NCBI GenBank assembly: GCA_000621405.1
Contig: KK211271.1
Coordinates: 289,765-353,764 of the forward strand
Source: Lachnospiraceae bacterium AC3007
GTDB lineage: Bacteria; Bacillota; Clostridia; Lachnospirales; Lachnospiraceae
Direction: 5' to 3'
DNA: 64,000 bases
The notes beneath the pieces are model-generated. The model had not been told where the DNA came from. It searched no databases and was given only the letters and a program-made list of their open reading frames with translations. How positions within the stretch are numbered: position 1 is the first letter of the stretch; each line of letters begins with the position of its first letter. Shown here one piece after another: positions 52,729 to 61,698 of the stretch. A program made the translations under genes and the position numbers.

Positions 52729-53397
52729 ATGGAAACTCTAAGACCTGACGAGATAGAAAAGCGAAGCTTCGAGATCATACAGAACGAACTGAAGGCACAG
52801 AACATATCTGTGCCTTTGGATTATCATGCTTCCACCGAAGAAGAGCTCTCCCTCTGCCGCAGCATCATAGTCCGCTGCATCCACACCACCGCGGACTTCG
52901 ACTACGCAGGGACTCTTCGCTTCTCGCCCGGCTCGGTTAACATAATTCAAGACCTTATCCGGGAAGGCGCCGATATCGTGACCGACACCAACATGGCTCT
53001 TACGGGGATAAATAAAGACCGCCTCGCTTCATTCGGCGGCAGCGTGCACTGCTTCATGGCGGACAGCGATGTCGCGCGTGAAGCAAAAGAAAGAGGGGAG
53101 ACCAGAGCGTATGTTGCGATGGAAAAAGCAATTAGTTTACATAATGCCAACCCTGATAAAAAGCTGATCTTCGCAATAGGCAACGCTCCCACCGCTCTGA
53201 TAAGTTTACATAAATCTTACACAGATAATATCTTCACTCCCGACTTCATAATCGGAGTCCCGGTAGGTTTTGTGAACGTAGTCGCCTCCAAGGAACTCAT
53301 CATGGAAAGCGGCATCCCCTATATCGTCAATGAAGGCAACAAAGGCGGAAGCCCCGTGGCCGCCGCCATAATAAACGCTGTTCTGAAAAGTCTCTGA
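52729..53397 (+). CDS. cbiC: Cobalt-precorrin-8 methylmutase
   Basis: Moves the methyl group from C11 to C12, giving cobyrinate, the substrate of CbiA. 222 residues; PDEIEKRSFEIIQNEL, VRCIHTTADFDYAGTLRFS with the catalytic His near residue 47, and VGFVNVVASKELI are diagnostic. No clear Shine-Dalgarno sequence precedes the ATG, so it may depend on translation from gpmI 66 bases upstream. It is separated from the other cbi genes by more than 24 kb and lies on the other strand. A CTCTGAG/CTCAGAG hairpin covers its stop. Confidence 0.93.
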   Translation: METLRPDEIEKRSFEIIQNELKAQNISVPLDYHASTEEELSLCRSIIVRCIHTTADFDYAGTLRFSPGSVNIIQDLIREGADIVTDTNMALTGINKDRLASFGGSVHCFMADSDVAREAKERGETRAYVAMEKAISLHNANPDKKLIFAIGNAPTALISLHKSYTDNIFTPDFIIGVPVGFVNVVASKELIMESGIPYIVNEGNKGGSPVAAAIINAVLKSL

Positions 53398-53438
53398 GGC
53401 TCTCAGAGGCCGCTGCCCCCGTAACGCTCCCTAACACT

Positions 53439-54686
53439 CTAGAAATACCCTTTATATTCCACTTTATACTGTGAATCCGGAAAAAGATATGAGTGCAGAT
53501 CGATGAAGTAATCATCTGTCATTCCAGCTATATAGTCCGCCACCATGTCGTCCGGGGTATTATCCCTGTAATCCTTATGCGGGATGTGCACGTATTTCGT
53601 GATCTTCTCTATGTACTGCACATGATGGCGCATGAAGAGCGAATCGGGATCCTTCTTCTTCGCCTGATCAAGGAGCTCCTCGTACAGGTCCGCAAACATC
53701 GGCTCTATCGTCTCCTTAAAGGAAGCCTCCGTCTTCGCATTCCCGTAGATATGCGAATAATTCTCCTTCTTTGCCAGCGAGAATTCCTCGAAGTAATCGT
53801 CGTCCATCTTAAGATATGGCTTCCCGTAGGAATTCTCCACTATGTTCACTATCATGTTGTTGATGATCTCGGCGTTGTGAGAGCCGATCTTCTTCTTCGA
53901 AAACTCAGGATCCTCGTCAAAAAGCTTGAGCCGCTCCGCGTCCTGCCTGTCTTTACCTATATAGGCGATGATGTCGGAGATCCGCACCACGCAGCCCTCC
54001 AGCGTACAGGGGACGAGACGGGCGATCGCTGAAGGATCCTCATAGCACTCTTCCTTCATCTCATCAAAGCCCGGGAAATCAAGACGTTCCCTCCTCGGCC
54101 TGTATTCCTTCATCTCCATCTCTCCGTTATGGCAGATGATGCCATCGAGAGTCTGCAATGAGAGATTCTGACAGCAGATATCGTCAAGCACCCTGACTGA
54201 GTGCACGTTGTGATTGAAATATCTCCCGGTGTGGCTGTGATAGAGCCTGGACAGGGCCCTCTCTCCCGCATGTCCGAAGGGCGTATGTCCTATGTCGTGT
54301 CCCAGCGCTATGGCCTCGATAAGGTCTGTATTGAGTCCGAGAAGACGTCCGAGGTTCCTTGATATCCGCGATACATACTGGACGTGGAGCGCTCTTCTTG
54401 ATATGTCATCATTGCGCACCAGCGAAAAGACCTGGGTCTTGTCGGAGTAGCGGTTATAATAAGGGACATTCATTATCTTCTCGATGTCACGGACATAAGC
54501 CGGTCTTTGAAGATTGGCGACATCGTGGGACGGATGTCTTCTTATTATCTCCCCGTCACTGCAGGCGTATGGATTTGTCCAATGATCTCTTCTGTCCTGC
54601 TCTATCCTCTCCGATATCTCACGGGACAGGTTGATGTAATTCGACTTCTTCTCCAATATATTGCTCCGTTTCGATATGCCGGTCAC
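53439..54686 (-). CDS. dgt: dGTP triphosphohydrolase-like HD protein
   Basis: 415 residues. HD-domain nucleotidase that cuts dNTPs to nucleoside and triphosphate. The metal site is visible as FSLVRNDDISRRALHVQYVSRISRNLGR and AIALGHDIGHTPFGHAGERAL near residue 140, with HNEHSVRVL-type HNVHSVRVLDDI downstream. The start appears to be GTG at 54686, inside a tandem-repeat array that joins it to the arsR 3' end, so the exact start is uncertain. Confidence 0.9.
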   Translation of the reverse strand: MTGISKRSNILEKKSNYINLSREISERIEQDRRDHWTNPYACSDGEIIRRHPSHDVANLQRPAYVRDIEKIMNVPYYNRYSDKTQVFSLVRNDDISRRALHVQYVSRISRNLGRLLGLNTDLIEAIALGHDIGHTPFGHAGERALSRLYHSHTGRYFNHNVHSVRVLDDICCQNLSLQTLDGIICHNGEMEMKEYRPRRERLDFPGFDEMKEECYEDPSAIARLVPCTLEGCVVRISDIIAYIGKDRQDAERLKLFDEDPEFSKKKIGSHNAEIINNMIVNIVENSYGKPYLKMDDDYFEEFSLAKKENYSHIYGNAKTEASFKETIEPMFADLYEELLDQAKKKDPDSLFMRHHVQYIEKITKYVHIPHKDYRDNTPDDMVADYIAGMTDDYFIDLHSYLFPDSQYKVEYKGYF

Positions 54687-54838
54687 TCTCCGGCATGAGA
54701 TACCGTCCGCCCGGTCACTCCCCGGCGCGTGTACCCTGCTGTAAGGTTACTCTTCAACGTGCGATCCCTGCTGCCAGGTCACAGTCCGGGCATGCGATAC
54801 AAGCCGTCTAGTCACAGTCCGGGCATGCGATCTCGACC
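54683..54838. repeat. Degenerate 31-34-bp tandem array between arsR and the dGTPase gene
   Basis: About five diverged copies of a unit with GCATGCCCGGACTGTGAC on the minus strand. The first unit is the coding end of arsR and the last forms the dGTPase start region. The two nearest arsR are almost identical. Confidence 0.75.
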
Positions 54839-55170
54839 ACGTCCTCAATGATATGATGCAGCGCATCAGCAAGCTCGGTGTCAGCGCTTTTATAAAAGAC
54901 TTCCTTGCCCTCGCGCCGTGATACGATGAGTCCCGCAGTCTTTAAGAACCTCAGATGGTGCGAAAGAGCCGGCGCCGACATATCCATCATGGCGGCAAGA
55001 TCCGTGACGCACTCCTCCGTATGGCACAGCAGCCAGAAAAGCCGCACCCTCGAAGGGTCGCCCAACAGCCTGAATATGTCCGATGCCGTGGTAAAGCCCT
55101 CAAGGCTCGGCATCTCCTCGGCCAGCAGCTCGCTGTGCTCCTTATCCTTATGTTCATGCGGAAGTATCAT
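54808..55170 (-). CDS. ArsR-family metal-sensing repressor
   Basis: 120 residues with a winged-helix DNA-binding core (LLGDPSRVRLFWLL, CVTDLAAMMDMSAPALSHHLRFLKTAGLIVSRREGKEVFY) and Cys/His residues at both ends: His-rich HEHKDKEH at the N-terminus, EECVTD in the middle, and HHIIEDVVEIACPDCD at the end. This fits a CadC/CzrA-like sensor. It is divergent from the metallochaperone and the P-type ATPase and likely represses them through the palindrome at 55303-55328. Confidence 0.93.
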   Translation of the reverse strand: MILPHEHKDKEHSELLAEEMPSLEGFTTASDIFRLLGDPSRVRLFWLLCHTEECVTDLAAMMDMSAPALSHHLRFLKTAGLIVSRREGKEVFYKSADTELADALHHIIEDVVEIACPDCD

Positions 55171-55267
55171 ATCTACACCTCAGAGGGGCGCTTCGACTGC
55201 GATGCGACTGCGATGCGGCTGCTTATGCACCATACGGCCGATGTCGCGCCCGACCTCATATTTCCTC

Positions 55268-55296
55268 TTGACTTACTCCATGAAGAAGTATAATAT
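55268..55296 (+). promoter_or_regulatory. Promoter of the metal-efflux operon
   Basis: TTGACT, 17 bases, TAATAT, directly followed by the operator palindrome. The copZ-like gene starts 92 bases further on. Confidence 0.65.
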
Positions 55297-55302
55297 AAAT
55301 AC

Positions 55303-55328
55303 AACAATTAAACAATCGTTTAATTGTT
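55303..55328. promoter_or_regulatory. ArsR-type operator
   Basis: Perfect palindrome with 11-base arms, AACAATTAAAC-AATC-GTTTAATTGTT, in the divergent arsR/efflux promoter region. The AT-rich 11-4-11 form is typical for ArsR-family binding sites. Confidence 0.85.
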
Positions 55329-55387
55329 AAATCAAATCGCAGGTGCCACAGAGATCTCTTCTCTTTGACACAAAAACGGAGGACATC

Positions 55388-55606
55388 ATGAAGAAAAGCT
55401 ACAAGATAGAAGTCGACTGCGCAAACTGCGCCGCCAAGATGGAAGAAGCCACAAAGAAGACCGAAGGTGTTAAGGATGCCGTCGTGAACTTCATGGCATT
55501 GAAGATGAATGTGGAATTTGAGGACGGGGCCGATCCCAAAGAAGTGATGCCCCGCGTAATTACGGCCTGCAAGAAGGTCGAAGACGACTGCGAGATCTAT
55601 CTTTGA
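55388..55606 (+). CDS. Heavy-metal-associated (HMA) domain protein
   Basis: 72 residues, a single ferredoxin-like HMA domain with the metal-binding DCANCAAKM near residue 11. The Asp before the first Cys is typical for Zn/Cd/Pb rather than copper domains. It starts at the ATG after ACGGAGGACATC. The P-type ATPase encoded next lacks an N-terminal HMA domain, so this protein probably supplies it in trans. A half REP unit separates the two genes. Confidence 0.92.
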   Translation: MKKSYKIEVDCANCAAKMEEATKKTEGVKDAVVNFMALKMNVEFEDGADPKEVMPRVITACKKVEDDCEIYL

Positions 55607-55612
55607 TAGGGG

Positions 55613-55650
55613 GGTGTCAAAAGGTACGTCCCCCTGACACCCCTGACACC
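55613..55650. repeat. REP-like half unit, family A
   Basis: One arm only of the family A palindrome (contains GTACGTCCCCCTGACACC), between the HMA and ATPase genes, just before the ATPase ribosome binding site. Confidence 0.8.
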
Positions 55651-55666
55651 CTCGAAAGGATTTACG

Positions 55667-57622
55667 ATGACCAAAAAACAGCGATCCACTCTCATCCGCA
55701 TCATAGTCTCCACCCTGCTCCTTGCAGCGCTCTGGGCTGCATCCGGCGCCCTTGCGTCAGCAATGACTGCGCTCGGCGCCCCGGTCCCGGCAGCAGCGCT
55801 CATCCGCCTTGCCCTCTATATGATCCCCTATATCATCATCGGGCATGATGTCATAAGGAAGGCCTTCAAGGGCATTAAGAACCGCCAGCCCATGGACGAA
55901 TCCCTCCTCATGTGCATAGCGACGATGGGAGCCGCGATACTTGCCTTCTACGAGGACATGACGGGCAGCGTCGGAGAATACGAAGAAGCCATCGCCGTCA
56001 TGCTCTTCTATCAGACGGGCGAGTGGTTCCAGAGTGTCGCCGTGGGGAAGAGCCGCCGCAATATATCAGAGCTCATGGATATAAGACCTGATCACGCGAC
56101 GATCATGACAGACGGTAAAGCAGAACAGGTCGACCCCGATGAGGTGGCCATAGGATCCGAGATAATCGTCAATCCCGGAGAAAAAGTGCCCATCGACGGC
56201 ATCGTGACGGAAGGCACAAGTTCCCTTGATACCGCTGCCCTTACCGGCGAGAGTCTGCCGCGCAATATCGGCATCGGCGACGAAGTCATCTCGGGCTGCA
56301 TCAATCTCACAAGCCCGCTGACTATCCGCACGACAAAGGAATTCGGCGAATCCACGGTATCAAAGATACTCGACCTCGTGGAAAATGCCTCCTCCAGAAA
56401 ATCAAGATCAGAAAACTTCATCACGAAGTTTGCCCGCATCTATACCCCGGTAGTGGTGTATTCGGCTGTGGCGCTTGCCGTCCTGCCGCCCGTAGCTCGG
56501 ATGCTCTTTCTTAGTACTGACCCGGCCTGGGGGACCTTCATATACAGGGCACTCTCCTTCCTTGTAATCTCCTGCCCCTGCGCACTTGTGGTCTCCATCC
56601 CGCTGTCCTTCTTTGCGGGTATCGGCGGCGCGAGCCACGCGGGCATACTGGTCAAGGGTTCCAACTATCTCGAGACCCTCTCGGAAGCAGACACCGTGGT
56701 CTTCGACAAGACAGGCACGCTCACAAAGGGCAGCTTCGAGGTGGACGCCGTGCACTTAAGCCCCCTGAGCGAAGAGGAGCTTATCAAGACTGTGGCTCTT
56801 GCAGAGAGCGCATCCTCCCATCCGATAAGCGTCAGCCTGAAGAAGGCATGTAAAAAGGAGCCCGACCTCTCCAGGGTATCGAACATCGAAGAGATCGCAG
56901 GGCACGGGATAAAAGCGGTCGTTGACGGCAAGAATGTCGCCGTCGGCAACACCAGGCTCATGGTGGATGTCGGAGCCAGATACGTGGAATGCCCGGATGA
57001 TGCCGGTACCGTGATACATGTTGCGATAGACGGTGATTATGCGGGCCACATAGTCATCTCCGATGTGATAAAGCCGGACTCCGCAGCAGCCATACAGCAT
57101 CTCAGATCCTCCGGGATAAAACGCATAGTGATGCTTACAGGCGATGCTTCAAAGATTGCGGACAGCGTAGCCAAAACGCTCGGTATCAGCGAGGTGCACC
57201 CTGAGCTTCTCCCTCAGGATAAGGTTCAGTGGGTGGACGACGCCATCACAGGCCGCGGCGCGGAAAAAGGAAGACTCGCTTTTGCAGGTGACGGGATAAA
57301 TGACGCACCCGTCCTCTCAAGAGCAGATATCGGCATCGCCATGGGAGCCATGGGGTCGGATGCCGCAATAGAAGCTGCCGATGTCGTGCTGATGGATGAT
57401 AATCCCTTAAGGATAGCGGACGCGATAGGGATCGCCAAAATGACCCTGAGGATAGTAAAGGAAAATATAGTCTTTGCCATAGGGATCAAGCTGTTATGCC
57501 TTCTGCTGTCGGCGCTTGGAATAGCCGGAATGTGGCTTGCCGTATTTGCCGATGTGGGAGTGATGGTGCTCTGCGTCCTTAACGCCATGCGGGCCCTGAT
57601 CACAACAAAGTCCGTGGCTTAG
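55667..57622 (+). CDS. Heavy-metal P1B-type ATPase (Zn/Cd/Pb exporter)
   Basis: 651 residues, inner-membrane exporter. Membrane pairs lie near residues 10-60, 75-100, 255-310 and at the end. Motifs in order: LDTAALTGES near residue 185, the ion-binding CPC (ISCPCALVVS) near residue 304, phosphorylation site DKTGTLTKG near 346, HP locus SSHPIS near 383, and GDGINDAPVLSRADIGIAMG near 543. No N-terminal HMA domain is present. AAAGGA precedes the ATG. Efflux is probably derepressed by the divergent ArsR protein when metal is high. Confidence 0.95.
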   Translation: MTKKQRSTLIRIIVSTLLLAALWAASGALASAMTALGAPVPAAALIRLALYMIPYIIIGHDVIRKAFKGIKNRQPMDESLLMCIATMGAAILAFYEDMTGSVGEYEEAIAVMLFYQTGEWFQSVAVGKSRRNISELMDIRPDHATIMTDGKAEQVDPDEVAIGSEIIVNPGEKVPIDGIVTEGTSSLDTAALTGESLPRNIGIGDEVISGCINLTSPLTIRTTKEFGESTVSKILDLVENASSRKSRSENFITKFARIYTPVVVYSAVALAVLPPVARMLFLSTDPAWGTFIYRALSFLVISCPCALVVSIPLSFFAGIGGASHAGILVKGSNYLETLSEADTVVFDKTGTLTKGSFEVDAVHLSPLSEEELIKTVALAESASSHPISVSLKKACKKEPDLSRVSNIEEIAGHGIKAVVDGKNVAVGNTRLMVDVGARYVECPDDAGTVIHVAIDGDYAGHIVISDVIKPDSAAAIQHLRSSGIKRIVMLTGDASKIADSVAKTLGISEVHPELLPQDKVQWVDDAITGRGAEKGRLAFAGDGINDAPVLSRADIGIAMGAMGSDAAIEAADVVLMDDNPLRIADAIGIAKMTLRIVKENIVFAIGIKLLCLLLSALGIAGMWLAVFADVGVMVLCVLNAMRALITTKSVA

Positions 57623-57644
57623 TCCGCCCGGGAGCCCCTTCATT

Positions 57645-57675
57645 GCATCCAAAAGCCCGGATCCGCGCGCTTTTA
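57645..57675. terminator. Weak bidirectional terminator between convergent genes
   Basis: AAAAGC/GCTTTT outer stem with an imperfect GC-rich centre, A-rich on one side and T-rich on the other, lying between the ATPase and EAL genes. Confidence 0.45.
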
Positions 57676-59571
57676 TTTCCTGTTCTTCGCCTTCACGGCG
57701 TTGATGAAGTCGGACTCAGGCATGGGACGCGCATAGTAGAAACCCTGTATCAGATCGATGCCGAGCTCTTCCATCTTATCTGTCTGATCCTTCGTCTCCA
57801 CGCCCTCTGCCACGGTCTCGGAGCCGATCTGTCCGATCATGTCCGCAGAGCTCTCAAGCAGAGTCAGCGCGCTGTTCCTCTCTCCGTCAGTCTCCATATT
57901 GAAAGGAGCCTGGACTATGGTGCGGTCCAGCTTGATGATGTCGAAGGGCATCATTATGATACGGGAAAGAGAAGAATATCCCGTTCCGAAGTCATCCAGA
58001 GCAAATTTGAATCCAAGATGTGACAGTTTCATCACATTGGTCTCCACCACACCGGTGAAAGCATCGTCCGAGGTCTCGGTGATCTCTAGATTGATCAGCG
58101 AGGGATCCACGTGATACATCTCCGTGTATTTGGTAAGCTTCTCGGCGATGTCATCCTGCAGCATGTCGGATACGGACAGATTCAGCTCTATGTACGAAAG
58201 TCCCAGCTCTTCGATGTTCCTTGTGGAGATCATCTTGCAGACCTGCTGTACCACATAGTCATCTATCTCGATTATAGAGCCGTTATTCTCGGCAACCGTG
58301 ATAAAGATATCCGGCGATATGAATTTGTCTCCGTCATGAAGCCTCAGCAGAGCCTCGGCAGATACGAACTTCTTTCTCTTGATCGAATATATCGGCTGGT
58401 AATACACCTCCAGCGATCCCGACGAAACCGCATTCCTTACCTTCTCATCGACCTGCCTCATGTACTCCTCATTGGCAAGATCCAGCGATCCCGCATCTAT
58501 CACGGGTCTTCCGTAGAGACGGCCCTCGCGCACTGCCATATGCACCAGATCATCCAGAGCGGTTGAATCGGATGCCATCTCCGGAAGCTTAATGAGCGAG
58601 GTGGAGAACATAAGCTCCATCTCATACGCTTCCTCTCCGAAGGTGGATTCGAATCTCTGCTTCAGAGCGCGCTGTATCCTGTCAGTTTCGACGTCATCAT
58701 CATTTTCTCCCATGAAGAGATACACTCCGCGCGAGAACCTGTAGATGCTGGTCCCGTCCGCGATCCTCGTCAGCTCGCTCATGACGACCTTGCGAAGCTT
58801 TGCCTCGTTCACCTCGCCAAGAAGCTTGAAGAAGGATTCCGTATTATGTATGGCAAGGAGCACCAGACTTACGCTGCCCCCATGCTTATTAAGATAATAA
58901 AACCTTCTTCTTATCTCTTCCCTGAAGGATTCAATCCCCAAAAGCCCGGTCTGCTGGTCAAACTGCTCCTCAGGATCCTTCAGGTTGAAGAAGGCCTCTG
59001 CAAAGAGCAGGGAGATCACAAATTTCTGTATCAGCAATGTGGGGGAGAGCAGCTCGATCAAAGTAGCCGCCATGACCGAGAAGAGCATCAGATTGAGCAT
59101 TATGGTACGCTCAATTGTTGTGATCTTTTTATAGGTATGAGCGATGCCCACGCCCACGATAAGGATCAGCAGATCGCAGCAGTATGCCGCTGTCCTGAAT
59201 ACGGGAGAACCCTCCAGTGAGGCAAGTCCCGTGAAGACAAGATCCGCAACAAACGGGATCCCCAGAAGTATCAGGATCCACTGGATGTGCTTATTGTATG
59301 CCCTGTTCATGTAGAAATAGAGCACAAGAAGTGTGATAGATGTCGCAGTCAGAGACCAGGAGGCCACATAAAAAGGCGCTGCGAGCACGTTCTCCCTCAG
59401 AGGATCGATGTAATACGCGACGCCGAGTCCCGCAGACAGGAGTTCGCAGAGCATCGACGCAAACACGATGTTATTGTCTTCCACCTTATGCAGACTCTGG
59501 ATGAAATAAGCATAAGTCAGGCAAAGGAGGATAAGAAAAGCAGAGATGTCAAAGTAGTACCCCGACGTCAT
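57673..59571 (-). CDS. Membrane GGDEF(degenerate)-EAL c-di-GMP phosphodiesterase
   Basis: 632 residues. About seven membrane segments in residues 1-205, a degenerate GGDEF domain (RFSRGVYLFM in place of GGDEF) to about 350, then an EAL domain. Catalytic residues look complete: SAEALLRLH, ELNLSVSD, NLEITET, FALDDFGTGYSSL, IIKLDRTIV, TVAEGVET and LIQGFYYARPM. It should therefore degrade c-di-GMP. The ATG overlaps the stop of the preceding EAL-like gene (ATGA), so the two proteins are made together. Confidence 0.92.
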   Translation of the reverse strand: MTSGYYFDISAFLILLCLTYAYFIQSLHKVEDNNIVFASMLCELLSAGLGVAYYIDPLRENVLAAPFYVASWSLTATSITLLVLYFYMNRAYNKHIQWILILLGIPFVADLVFTGLASLEGSPVFRTAAYCCDLLILIVGVGIAHTYKKITTIERTIMLNLMLFSVMAATLIELLSPTLLIQKFVISLLFAEAFFNLKDPEEQFDQQTGLLGIESFREEIRRRFYYLNKHGGSVSLVLLAIHNTESFFKLLGEVNEAKLRKVVMSELTRIADGTSIYRFSRGVYLFMGENDDDVETDRIQRALKQRFESTFGEEAYEMELMFSTSLIKLPEMASDSTALDDLVHMAVREGRLYGRPVIDAGSLDLANEEYMRQVDEKVRNAVSSGSLEVYYQPIYSIKRKKFVSAEALLRLHDGDKFISPDIFITVAENNGSIIEIDDYVVQQVCKMISTRNIEELGLSYIELNLSVSDMLQDDIAEKLTKYTEMYHVDPSLINLEITETSDDAFTGVVETNVMKLSHLGFKFALDDFGTGYSSLSRIIMMPFDIIKLDRTIVQAPFNMETDGERNSALTLLESSADMIGQIGSETVAEGVETKDQTDKMEELGIDLIQGFYYARPMPESDFINAVKAKNRK

Positions 59572-61502
59572 GGCCGTTCCCCCCTTTCCTTTACAAATTT
59601 GATCAGATCAGCGCCGGAGAGGAATCTGGACAGAGCAAATCCCTGCAGCTTGTCCGCTCCGACTTCAAGCGCGTATGCCTCAAGCTCGGGCGTATCCACG
59701 CCGGATGCCTTGATCCCTATGGACAGGCTCTTCATCATGTCTATCGCGCATCTTATGAGCGTGTCGGCCTTGCCCGATACCGGCGCCGAAGCCAGAAGAT
59801 CCCTGTTCAGCGCGACCTCCTTAAGATGCATCTTGAGCATCATCTCGGCATCCGTGTAACCGTTGCCGTAATCCATCAGCATGAAAGAAAACCCGGCTTC
59901 ATGGAGGGCTCTTATATTCTCCTCCAGCGCGTAGTTGTAATCTATCATGGTATTCTCCGATATCTCGATCGTCACATACTGAGGATCCACACCGTGCTCT
60001 AATGCCGTCTCCAGCACCCAGGCCGCCGCGCTCCTCATGAGAAGAAATGCATTCGGCACAGGGATCGCATATTCACCTATCTCCGTCTCGGTGATCCCCG
60101 ACTCCTTAATGAATTCAAAGCAGACCCTGAATATATGCTTGATGACAGGGACCGCCGTGCCGTTGTCCTCAGCTATGGGATAATACTCGCTCGGCGCTAT
60201 CATGCCGAATTCAGGGCTCTCGAGCATAGGCTTCAGCTCCACCGCATCGAATCTGCCCGTGGATGCCGACTTGATCGGCTGGTATTTGAAATTAAAGCTC
60301 TCGCTGGCTATCGCGCCGTGCAGCAGGAAATCAATGCTCTTTCTTCTCCTGTCGAGATCGAGGTCGATCGAACTTGCCTGCACCACATGTCTCATGCGGT
60401 GCCTGTTCTTATCCGTGAATATCGTGAGCAGCCGCTTCAGCTCCTCAGTATCCTTCACGTCATCCGGCCAGCTGACATACATGGAGCTGTCGAAGAGAGT
60501 GATGGAATAGGTATCGGTAAAGAAAGGCACGGCAAAGCGCTGCCTGATGGTATCCATCAGCTCAAGGTGCGTAAGGCTCGCTCCTTCCTTTATCAGCAGC
60601 ACGAAGAGATCCCTGTCGAGCCTGTAAGCGACGGTCTGCTTTGAAATCTTCTCAAAAAAGTCCGCAGCGCGCGCTAATAGCATGGAAGTAGTCTCATATC
60701 CTATGCTGTTGTCGAGGAAGTCGATATTATCCAGCGAGACGGCCACCATCCTGACCGGTCTCCTTCGCCTTATGCGTATGGACGTGTTTACATAAAATGC
60801 ATAATCATTCTGAAGCCCCGAAGGACTGTCGATATAGTCTCCGGGCCGCTCTATGGTAATGTACAGGACCAGAAGTGCCACTGCATCAAAGAAGCTCTCC
60901 ACATTGATGCTGCTGTCCGTGAACTGCAGCAATACGCCCACACCTACAAATACCACAAAGGAAAGCAGGGAAATACAGACCGAGGCGCGTATATTTGTCC
61001 GGTAGAGCATCACATAGTTCATCGACACAAGTGTGTACCACGCCGCCACCAGATAAAAGATCCAGATGTATTCGCCTCTGTAATATATACCGCCGGTTAT
61101 ATAGAACACTGCATTGTTCATCGGAGTGAGCACAAGGACCGTATATGCAGCGACAAGCGGCGCATATGACAGGATGAGATCGGAGAATCTGCTGGATTCG
61201 ATATTGAGCACGACTCTCACGTATTGATAAAAAAGAGCCGAACAGGTCACATGGAAAAACATGTAGACAAATGTCGACAGATACATGACCTCCTGCTTCG
61301 ACAGAAAGTACACGTTCCCCATGCTCCGCGCATTCTCCCCGAGACTCATGCAAATAGAAGCCAGCGCTGCGATGAGTACTGAGACCAGCAGATATACGTA
61401 TATGCGGTTCTGCTCAAGCCTTATGCCTCTGTGCACTATAAGAGTGAAAAGCAGCAGAAGACAGAGAATAACTGCATTGATGTCAAAATAAACGATGTCC
61501 AA
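59568..61502 (-). CDS. Membrane protein with degenerate GGDEF and EAL domains
   Basis: 644 residues with the same layout as the protein encoded next: about seven membrane segments, a degenerate GGDEF part (RLDRDLFVLLI) and an EAL part. The EAL catalytic residues are lost: DAVEL for the EAL Glu position, MDYGNGY for DDFGTGY, Ala for the Lys in LKEVALNRD, KASGVDT for AEGVET. It is probably not catalytic and may sense c-di-GMP or regulate its neighbour, with which it is coupled. The start is TTG with AAGGAA upstream. Confidence 0.85.
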   Translation of the reverse strand: MDIVYFDINAVILCLLLLFTLIVHRGIRLEQNRIYVYLLVSVLIAALASICMSLGENARSMGNVYFLSKQEVMYLSTFVYMFFHVTCSALFYQYVRVVLNIESSRFSDLILSYAPLVAAYTVLVLTPMNNAVFYITGGIYYRGEYIWIFYLVAAWYTLVSMNYVMLYRTNIRASVCISLLSFVVFVGVGVLLQFTDSSINVESFFDAVALLVLYITIERPGDYIDSPSGLQNDYAFYVNTSIRIRRRRPVRMVAVSLDNIDFLDNSIGYETTSMLLARAADFFEKISKQTVAYRLDRDLFVLLIKEGASLTHLELMDTIRQRFAVPFFTDTYSITLFDSSMYVSWPDDVKDTEELKRLLTIFTDKNRHRMRHVVQASSIDLDLDRRRKSIDFLLHGAIASESFNFKYQPIKSASTGRFDAVELKPMLESPEFGMIAPSEYYPIAEDNGTAVPVIKHIFRVCFEFIKESGITETEIGEYAIPVPNAFLLMRSAAAWVLETALEHGVDPQYVTIEISENTMIDYNYALEENIRALHEAGFSFMLMDYGNGYTDAEMMLKMHLKEVALNRDLLASAPVSGKADTLIRCAIDMMKSLSIGIKASGVDTPELEAYALEVGADKLQGFALSRFLSGADLIKFVKERGERP

Positions 61503-61663
61503 AAAACCGGTTCCTTCCGACTCTGTATTTATAGGCGGGACAGATCATGATAAATTTCTTGCTCCGCAGGTATTGTATAAAAACACATACATAGTTTATA
61601 TTAACATAAAACACACATGATTGATACAACAAAAGCTGATATCAGACAACAAAATATAATGCT

Positions 61664-61691
61664 TTGACAATACGCCTGCATTCAATACAAT
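61664..61691 (+). promoter_or_regulatory. Promoter of the araC-type gene, close to the start codon
   Basis: TTGACA, 16 bases, TACAAT. The -10 box ends eight bases before the ATG at 61699 and no Shine-Dalgarno sequence is visible, so the message may be leaderless. Confidence 0.6.
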
Positions 61692-61698
61692 AAGAAAC

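Noticed and set aside
50690..55803. ORFs containing QKVRPPDT peptides
   Set aside because: They are translations of the REP palindromes on either strand and not genes.
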